From the NCBI RefSeq assembly GCF_002234675.1, contig NC_019868.2, forward strand, positions 3,388,909 to 3,452,908: a stretch of 64,000 bases of DNA, given 5' to 3'. Below, one piece after another: positions 58,701 through 64,000 of the stretch. The notes beneath the pieces were generated by a model. The model saw nothing but the letters and a program-made list of their open reading frames with translations. It made no database searches and was not told where the DNA came from. The first letter of the stretch is position 1; every line of letters begins with the position of its first letter. This DNA is from Oryzias latipes (lineage: Eukaryota; Chordata; Actinopteri; Beloniformes; Adrianichthyidae). The translations under genes and the position numbers were made by a program.

Positions 58701-60775
58701 CGTCATCACAGTGTTGCCGCAATAATCGTCCGCCTGCATCTTAAAGAGGTCTGTGGCGTTAAGGCTGGGGACCACTGCTCTAAAGGACAAGTCCAATGTT
58801 CATTAGATCTCTCAGCAGCAACAAAAACATTCCAATTTAAATCTTTCCAAATATTCTGCTTTCAGTGGGAAACCCTTTGTCCCAGCAAATGAGGTTATGA
58901 ATCCCAGCCTGGAAAAAAGGCTCCTGCAGTGGTTGTTTTTCCCACCCATCTTTAACAATATGTGACGTTTTCCTGGCTTGTCTGCAAGTCCAGCCGTACA
59001 GCCAAACATCGAGGTTCAAATCAAATATTCCAGCCGAGTTTGGGCCACAGATTTTAACAAATGACTTAAAGTCCCACTCCCATCATTTTATAGTAAATCT
59101 ATTTTCACAGTGGTCTTTAGTTAGGCTAAATCAAAGAACTCATGTGGTTTTCTGGGACATGGTTTCTGCAGACCAGCGGGAGTTCATTAGAAATTCAAAT
59201 GCATAAGCCCGCCCCCATTTCCCGTCACCCATCTGTTTACACTCTCTCCTGCTAGCTTACAGCGCTTCCTAACCCCCACCTAACATTAGCGGTGCAATGA
59301 AAATGCAGTCTAATATCAGAACTATCCAGTCGTACAGTTCTGATCCAGATTCCAGCTCAGATGAGGAAAAGAAAGACGTTCATGGATTCATGGATCCATC
59401 CTGTCTGCAGGTGGATGATCAGAATGGAGCAGAGCAGGGTGGACTTTTTACGTCCCAAATAAGATATGTCTGCTCCTGATTCACCACAATTTGAATAAAG
59501 AAATACTCAGAAATGCAACTTTAAGCTTAAATTTCTTCTCCTCCATCATCAGAAAAATGCTACAAGAAGGTGTTGAAAACACCAAAAGCAGGATAATCAG
59601 TGGAGTGGGTCTTTGTTTATCCAGGTGCTGCTGGCTAAAGAAGCCCGTTTACCAGGCAGCGCTCTGTTTGGGATGCTGGGATGTGGGCGAGCTCGTTGGG
59701 GTGCAGCCACTCACCTCTGCAGCAGTTTGAGCTGTCCGTCTGCATGCTGAGTGCAGTTTGTGTGCTGGGTCCAGGCCTGAAAGAAAAACCACAGGGAGTC
59801 AGACCGTGGCCTTCACAGAGCTTCCAGCTGCAGCTCCCATCATCCCTCAGTGCTTACCTGCATCTGCAGGAGAAGAGCTCAACTTACCCTCTCAGAGAGC
59901 ACAGTGATGTCACACAGAGAGCATGAGTATGGGTACACTTCAGGAGCCTTCCCGTGGAAGTCCTGCGCCTCTTTCTTTGAAGGCATCGAGCTGGAGAACC
60001 TGCTGCTCCTTCCAGACGAAAATCCAGAGGAGGACCTGGCCTCCCAGGCTTTGGGCCGGCGCTCATTAGCAGGAGGAACTGCTCTGTGTTCGTGTGGTCG
60101 GAGACCCGACGCGCGAGAGGGAATGACTTGTGGTGCTGGTCCAGCTGTGGGGGTCAGAGCAGTCTTACCATAATCAGAGTGACGGGGCCTGTAGTCGAAG
60201 TCTGTCTTGTGTCTGAATGAGGAAGAGGATGAAGGTGGGGACCTGACAGCGCTGAAGGTTGAGGCACTTTCCCAGCGGTTGGAGGGGATGTCTGACTTGG
60301 AGGATGAGATGTGGCCAAGCGGGTATTGAACCAGCTGGCTGTGCTGCTCATCCCTTTCCCTGTGGGAAAAGCTGGCCACGGGCCGAGGGGCGAAGCTGGA
60401 GGAAGAGGAGGCGGTGGGAGGAAAGGGTTCACCGCTGCCCCTCTTGCCTTTGATCTGCTGGAGGATCTGCGGCAGCGAGTCCACAGTGAGGACGTCCTCG
60501 GGCAGCTTGGCAAGGAGAGACAGGTCTTCAGGTTCCAGACCGCAGCTGCTCAGGATGCCGAGGACGCCATCCTGAGAAGACGGAGGCAGCTGCGGCGCCA
60601 CAGAACCCCCGGATGACGACAGGGAATACAAGGGCGCAGGGAAAGACTCCCGAGGTCGTCTGTAAAGGTTGGCGTCTGGTGCAGCGCTGGAACGACGTGG
60701 GTCAGGCCGGAGGTCAGAGTCAGGCCGGAGGTCAGAGTCAGGCAGCGACCGCTGGTAAGGATAGTTGGAAGACAT
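43725..60775 (-). CDS. Matrin-3-like RNA-binding protein, gene B (three RRMs, RS-rich)
   Basis: Second matrin-3 family gene, convergent with gene A; about 1121 residues. Same order: conserved N-terminal helix (CGLEPEDLSLLAKLPEDVLT), zinc finger 1 (residues 285-307), RRM1 (371-454), RRM2 (455-535), an Arg/Ser-rich stretch in exon 48168-47798, acidic stretches, one further RRM (827-912), acidic linker and zinc finger 2 (CNLC...HCRTPAH). Coding exons (minus): 60775-59888, 59776-59715, 58526-58488, 57733-57642, 57562-57534, 57432-57307, 53285-53160, 48564-48448, 48370-48246, 48168-47798, 47541-47460, 47384-47224, 47158-46998, 46717-46648, 46568-46540, 46469-46344, 44979-44849, 44779-44548, 44486-44316, 44127-44055, 43954-43833, 43757-43725. 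Start is the only ATG in frame before the conserved region. The exon ending 44316 has an equally in-phase alternative donor at 44361. Phases match gene A throughout. Confidence 0.88.
44502..44525. repeat. C24 homopolymer (G24 in gene B intron)
   Basis: A run of 24 C on plus lies in a 61-bp intron of gene B (44547-44487), so most of that tiny intron is poly-G in the transcript. Confidence 0.9.
45506..45857. mobile_element. hAT MITE (CAGGGGGGTCAAACTC family)
   Basis: Ends CAGGGGGGTCAAACTC and GAGTTTGACACACATG are inverted repeats. The exact 8-bp duplication ATCTAGAT flanks it (45498-45505 and 45858-45865). 352 bp, no frame, in an intron of gene B. Confidence 0.88.
45928..46137 (+). repeat. Dispersed repeat D, copy 2
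   Basis: CTGCTTCCAAGAAGCCAACA...TGACCAATCAGATGCCTCA, shared with 39429-39600. It is on the plus strand, antisense to gene B, while copy 1 is sense to gene A, so it is a dispersed repeat and not an intron retained from the gene duplication. Confidence 0.5.
46803..46908 (-). mobile_element. piggyBac-like MITE, copy 6, internally deleted
   Basis: Both ends intact (TTAA|CCCTTGTGCTATCTTAG and AGGATAGCACAAGGG|TTAC) but about 100 bp of interior are missing. It fills much of a 280-bp intron of gene B (46997-46718). Confidence 0.75.
48829..49320 (+). pseudogene. Possible Tc1 transposase relic
   Basis: Translation in broken frames shows KHGGGSVVMSG near 49270-49300, resembling the Tc1 KHGGGSVMVWG block. 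The rest is too decayed to assign. Intronic in gene B. Confidence 0.35.
50432..51976 (+). mobile_element. L2-type LINE 3' fragment, split by a MITE
   Basis: Frames on plus keep the end of an L2/Maui reverse transcriptase: SKVDYCNALLAGLPK and LQNSAAQVLTKTRR, SLHWLPI (to 50652), then after the MITE YGPRLWNSLPEDLRAAES and KKRLKTYLF (to about 51305). The 3' end has AAAGTGCTTTATAAATAAAG and a short TTTGA repeat, typical of fish L2 elements. The hAT MITE at 50653-51035 separates the two halves. Confidence 0.8.
50653..51035 (+). mobile_element. hAT MITE (TAGGGCTGCACGA family), copy 2, nested in LINE
   Basis: Same ends and interior as 25622-26234. Flanks CTTTTCAC and CTTTTAAC match at 7 of 8. Removal rejoins the LINE reading frame region. 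Confidence 0.85.
53435..53640 (+). repeat. hAT end (CAGTGGTCCCCAACC) with tandem array
   Basis: A typical hAT left end at 53435 runs into a 28-bp tandem repeat built from its own CGGACCGGTACCGGT-like sequence (53467-53606). The right end is not seen. Confidence 0.5.
53467..53606. repeat. 28-bp minisatellite, exactly 5 copies
   Basis: Unit TACCGGTCTGTGTGATGACT plus 8 bases. Copies 1-3 end GGTACTGG, copies 4-5 end AGTACCGC, so two variants expanded in blocks. Confidence 0.92.
54021..54991 (-). pseudogene. Tc1 transposase, broken by a frameshift and a stop
   Basis: Starts MPKIHPETKALIL (54991), with the paired HTH region following. The frame shifts near 54890 and an in-frame stop lies near 54795. 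From about 54728 to the end the frame is open for 235 codons and keeps the catalytic part: VDFSDES (first Asp), QQDGAPSHTS (second Asp) and SPDMNIIEHVWG (Glu). Length about 323 codons, near the usual 340. Few lesions, so a recent copy, but not able to make a full transposase. Confidence 0.85.
55095..56139. mobile_element. 1 kb MITE nested in the Tc1 element
   Basis: Ends GGCCGCATTTACACTGCA and TGCAGTGTAAATGTGGCC are inverted repeats with one mismatch. AAA lies on each side, so a 3-bp duplication is possible, which would suit PIF/Harbinger, but the run of A makes this uncertain. The interior has a TG microsatellite (about 55541-55562) and no recognisable transposase. Confidence 0.7.
56522..56975 (-). 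mobile_element. SINE (family A), copy 2, with nested MITE
   Basis: Minus-strand copy of the SINE at 11549: A box GGGCGCAGTGG and B box GGTTCAAGTCC at the 56900-56970 end, ATTCATTCATC tail at 56522. A hAT MITE (56547-56721) interrupts it close to the tail. Confidence 0.75.
56547..56721. mobile_element. hAT MITE (CAGTGGTTCCCAAAC family)
   Basis: CAGTGGTTCCCAAACTGGGG and GTTTGGGAACCACTG are inverted ends. The exact 8-bp duplication CTCTAAAC flanks it (56539-56546 and 56722-56729). Contains a G16-type run. It is inside SINE A copy 2. Confidence 0.9.
57437..57472 (-). repeat. (TG)n tract at the 3' splice site of gene B RRM1a exon
   Basis: On the minus strand GTGTGTGT repeats run to 4 bp before the acceptor at 57433-57434 (GTGTCCAG|CCGG), so the tract takes the place of the polypyrimidine stretch. 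Confidence 0.9.
58587..58639. repeat. Perfect 24-bp inverted repeat across a MITE border
   Basis: CAAACCATACTCTCAAGCAG plus CCGT, then the spacer CCCCA, then the exact complement. The left arm covers host flank, target duplication and MITE end; the right arm lies inside the MITE. Confidence 0.95.
58604..58777. mobile_element. hAT MITE with rearranged left end
   Basis: CAG(CCG)TCCCCAAC at left and GGGGACCACTG at right. Flanks CTCTCAAG and CTCTAAAG match at 7 of 8. The left interior is replaced by an inverted copy of the flank (see palindrome). Confidence 0.75.
59066..59615 (-). repeat. TTAA-ended dispersed repeat (family C), copy 5
   Basis: TTAAAGTCCCACTCCCATCA at left and GGAGTGGGTCTTTG at right, in an intron of gene B. 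Confidence 0.6.
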
Positions 60776-60863
60776 GGTGGAGGGCTGTGGAGAACCCCAG
60801 GGAGCGTGTCCTGCAGAGATGCGACCAGAGAAAGTCCGAGGGCCTTTGAACTCAGCACCGCCA

Positions 60864-61330
60864 GCTGCAGGAGGAGGAATCACAGGAGCAACATCCGGAT
60901 CTGAAGGTCCCTGCTCACCTGAGAAGGCCGGACCACCTGAAGCTCAAGGAAACGGGCAAAGGCAAAGCTCGGCTCAGCTCTCCTCCTGCGGTCTGTTTAC
61001 AGAAAGACGTCTTCCCAGGAACAACAGTCACACAGCAGCCCTGATGTGCCTCACCTGAACTTAAGCCGTGAGCCGTAGGTGAGTAAAAATCCCCCAAAAA
61101 CGGCGGGGTTCGCTTAAGAATTCAGTCAGGCAGCTATAACATTAGCTCGAGAAGCTAACAGGACAGGAATCCGCCGGACTCACCTCAGAAAAACGACCGA
61201 CGCAGAAACCAAAATGTAACAGCTGTATGTCAAAATGTGACCACTTTCTGCAAGAATCGCCCGACAAAAAGCGAGAAGATTCGAACCGTTTATATTTTTA
61301 CTCTTCCGTCTTCCTTCTCGCTCAAAAGTC
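60864..61330 (-). promoter_or_regulatory. Gene B 5' UTR, first intron and promoter area
   Basis: On minus, a donor (TTTCTGAG|GTGAGTCC, exon end 61184) and an acceptor (CTCCTGCAG|CTGG, exon start 60864) define a leader intron of about 320 bp. The leader exon would lie at about 61184-61300 in CpG-containing DNA. This mirrors gene A, where a non-coding first exon is spliced close before the start codon. A second donor (CTCAG|GTGAGC near 60914) could serve an alternative leader. Confidence 0.5.
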
Positions 61331-61401
61331 CACAAACCACAGCGCCGCCTGTCGGCATGGAGTGGGACAGGCTCTGAAAAAGCAAAGAAACAATTCCATC
61401 T

Positions 61402-61645
61402 TCTTTCTCTTTCGGCTTTCCCCATCAGGGGTCGCCACAGCGAAACAACCTCTCTTTCGAGGATGAGTCACATGGTTAACTTGGCAATGCTTTATGCCGG
61501 ATGCTCTTCCTGACACAACCCTCTCAATTTATCAGGGCTTGGGACCGGCACAGAAGCAGAGAAGGGAATAGGGAGCAGCCCGGATTCGAACCCTGGTATC
61601 ACGGACGGAAAGCGCCGCAAACCAGGACGAACTAAACTGGCTCCC
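61402..61645 (-). mobile_element. tRNA-like SINE (family B), copy 2, intact
   Basis: Flanked by the exact 18-bp duplication AAAGAAACAATTCCATCT (61384-61401 and 61646-61663). On minus it reads from a tRNA-like head with a perfect B box GGTTCGAATCC (at about 61584-61594) to the tail GGCGACCCCTGATGGGGAAA. It lies about 100-200 bp upstream of the gene B leader exon. Confidence 0.88.
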
Positions 61646-61663
61646 AAAGAAACAATTCCATCT

Positions 61664-63872
61664 AAACAAAAAAAAAAAAAAAAGAGACTGTTCTTTCTGA
61701 CAGAGTTCTCGTCCTCCAGTCCTAATGCCCTCTGTGAGGAAACTCCAGGGCCGAGTACAGAGTGTGAGAAAGAGAGGAGGCAGGAAGGAGTCAACCACCT
61801 GCTGGGAGAAAAGGGAGAAGGGGTCAGCGAGGAGCTTTTCTAGATCAGGGAGGAGGGACACCTCTGACTGACTTTTCAATCTGCTAATAAAGAAATGAAA
61901 TACCTTGTAAATCATTTCTAAAAAAAAAAAAAAAAGTTTTTGAAACGTTTGAGTTTCTGTTCTAAATCAACCCATAGTAATTGTAAGTAATTGTTAATAG
62001 CAAAGATGGTTGACATGGATGGGGTGCTCCAACTGAGACACGTGGCTGGAACTTTCTGGCTGGCGATTGGAAGCTCCTGCAGGGTGGTCTGCAGAGTTTC
62101 ACACACCTTAACTGAACACTGCATCGTCCATCTACAGGGGTTTGCAGTGTGACCTTAGATTATCCATAAATAGACAAACTGGAGAAAACAAATACATAAT
62201 CTAAAAACCACAGTAACAAAAACTTTTTCAAAATGCAACTTCATTACTTAGTTAACAGTACGGTCTGGCGGTACCTCCTCCAGGGAAGACAGCTCAAAAG
62301 ATACTGAAGTTAGTCCCTCCAGAGAGCAACGCTGACTGCATCAAAACCAGCTTTCCCTTCATCATCTCATGCATCTTCTTTTGACTCAACCTCTAAGGTC
62401 ACAATGTCTACAGCACGGAGGCAGATGTTGTGGAGGAAGGCAAAAGTTATGAAAAACTATATGAATAGAAATCCATTCTGAAGAAATGAAAAGAGCACCA
62501 TGTGTTCAGGTGCAAAGGTGTGGTGCCATCTTTAGCACTTGCAGACAGATGGCCCACAGGACACCATCTCCAGGTCTTTAGTAAGGTGCAGTGGTGGGCC
62601 GTCAGGGCCTTCAAAGGCCTAAAAAAATTGCATACTCATGAGATCATTCCAAATGGTCCATTTCCATTTCCTTTTATTGTGTATGATGGTTATGCTGCTT
62701 CCAGACACATGTATTTTCATGTTGGAGCATTTAACCAATTGCGTTTCAGCTGTCCTTTGCTGCCAGAGCTAAAGAGGCCTTCACCATCATCCGTTCTGAA
62801 GATCCAGTGTTTCAAAATCAATGTCGGTCATTCATTTATTTCAACCAATCAGAATTGGAGGTGGTATCAGAAGGGCCTTCTAGCAAGCTTAGACAACATC
62901 ACAGTATTCAGGCCTTCTGATTGGACAGAAGTTTCAGGAAAACACAAAACAGAGATGACTGTAATGTACTCCAAGGACGATTTAGCAGGAAAATCTCCCT
63001 CTGATCTTCTTGACTTCCTTCATCAGAAAAATCTGAGTGAATCGTGAACCAGCCGTACAGATTTGTGTGTTTGGTGCTGACCCTTTCCCGTGTCCACTGT
63101 GTCTGTTCAGCGGACATTTACGTCTCTAAAGCGAATTCAAACCTACGCAGAAACACAACTGGACAGACTCTCAGCACTGGCCTTGATGGAATAGAAAAGG
63201 ACTTCTTGATGGAACTCAAGACGATGATCCACATCAGTGTTTTTCAACCAGTGTGCCGTGGGAGATGGTCGCTTCCATAGGAAATTGTCCTCATTAACTG
63301 ATCTAAAAACATTTCCATCTCCAGGATATCAGCTCTGTGTTCATCCAAACAGGCACTAATAAAACACTGAGTAGTTAGGAATATGAAAGATCCTAAAATA
63401 CTTTTTTCTTTGTGTTTATTTGATTCTATTAAAGACATTTTGATAAGAATGACGGTACCGCGATTTAGCCGTAGCTTCAGCTATTTCCAGGAAAGTCCTG
63501 TCCCTTTAACTGTCTCCACCAATCATTCTTGGAGGCTTAATCACATGTCATCAGTCTGACCAATCAGAAGTGGTTAAAGTCTTCACATCCTTGTTCAGAT
63601 TCTGCTCATAAAGTCTCTCAGTTCTAACAAAAATACTAGCTAAAGCTCGTCTTTAGCGGTGTAGCTTTCCACAGAATCCGGTATCAGACCGTGGAACAAG
63701 TGAACAAAACCATGAAGCTCAGAGTCTTTCTGCGTTCGGTGGCTGTTTGCACTAAATCTCCCATGATGCATTGGGTTAAAGTGACGGCATCTCGGCGCAC
63801 AATGAGTTGTCCTTGTTAAACGTTGTGAAACCACAACGAGAACACATCAAACTGTTTTTAAATCTTTAACTT
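61664..63872. other. Intergenic DNA with repeat fragments
   Basis: A-runs at about 61664-61683 and 61920-61935. A stretch beginning CAGTGGTGGGCCGTCAGGGC (62589) and an open frame of 181 codons over it (62502-63047) suggest a DNA-transposon fragment. Another hAT-like end (CAGTGTTTTTCAACC) occurs at 63235. None has visible partner ends, and no host gene is supported. Confidence 0.4.
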
Positions 63873-64000
63873 TCATTCATTCATTCATTTTCTATTCCGT
63901 TTTTCCCTTTCGGGGTCACGGGGCTGCTGGAGCCTATCCCAGCCACTTGTGGGTGAAGGCATTGGACATCCTGGACTGGTAGCCAGTCTGTCGCAAGGTA
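63873..64000 (-). mobile_element. SINE (family A), copy 3, cut by window end
   Basis: CATTCATTCATTCATTTTCT tail followed by the CCCTTTCGGGGTCACGGGG body, as in the other copies but on minus. The head lies beyond the window. Confidence 0.7.

Noticed and set aside
60776..60883. Longer gene B product starting at 60883
   Set aside because: That codon is GTG, not ATG; the first in-frame ATG is 60775, and its position after a spliced leader matches gene A.

Overview
This is a 64 kb stretch of vertebrate nuclear DNA, almost certainly from a teleost fish. Genes are split by GT-AG introns, poly(A) signals are present, and intergenic and intronic DNA is packed with fish-type repeats (hAT and piggyBac-like MITEs, Tc1 elements, tRNA-derived SINEs, L2- and L1-like LINE pieces). 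A percomorph (medaka- or cichlid-like) is my guess from the repeat style; the sequence does not prove a species. Four protein-coding genes can be supported.

Layout. (1) neurog1 (minus, coding 4548-5135): single coding exon for a proneural bHLH factor, with a 5' UTR intron and a TATA box, in a gene-poor domain (about 1-20.9 kb) that may hold its enhancers. (2) paip2 (minus, 21491-23528): three coding exons for the PABP-interacting translational repressor. (3) Matrin-3-like gene A (plus, 30783-43316): 21 coding exons, 1083 residues, two U1-type zinc fingers and four RRMs. (4) Matrin-3-like gene B (minus, 60775-43725): 22 coding exons, about 1121 residues, two zinc fingers, three RRMs and an RS-rich stretch. 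Genes A and B are tail to tail with only 408 bp between their stop codons, and their poly(A) signals sit about 20 bp apart. MATR3 beside PAIP2, with NEUROG1 on the same arm, also occurs on human chromosome 5q31, which supports the identifications.

The two matrin-3-like genes are the most interesting part. Exon lengths and phases match between them. Every RRM in both genes is cut by a phase-0 intron at the same place (just before the RNP1-side strand). Gene A looks as if an ancestral 'RRM pair + acidic tail' cassette was duplicated internally, and gene B has lost the equivalent of one RRM. TG repeats lie at the 3' splice site of a frame-neutral RRM half-exon in both genes.

Mobile DNA: many insertions show exact target-site duplications and nested order, including a 1.8 kb hAT element, a solo-LTR-like element inside an older repeat, a Tc1 element holding a 1 kb MITE, a hAT MITE inside a SINE, SINEs with 17-18 bp duplications, and a 3.5 kb element with about 420 bp inverted termini. 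No CRISPR array, canonical tRNA gene, rRNA or prokaryotic feature was seen.
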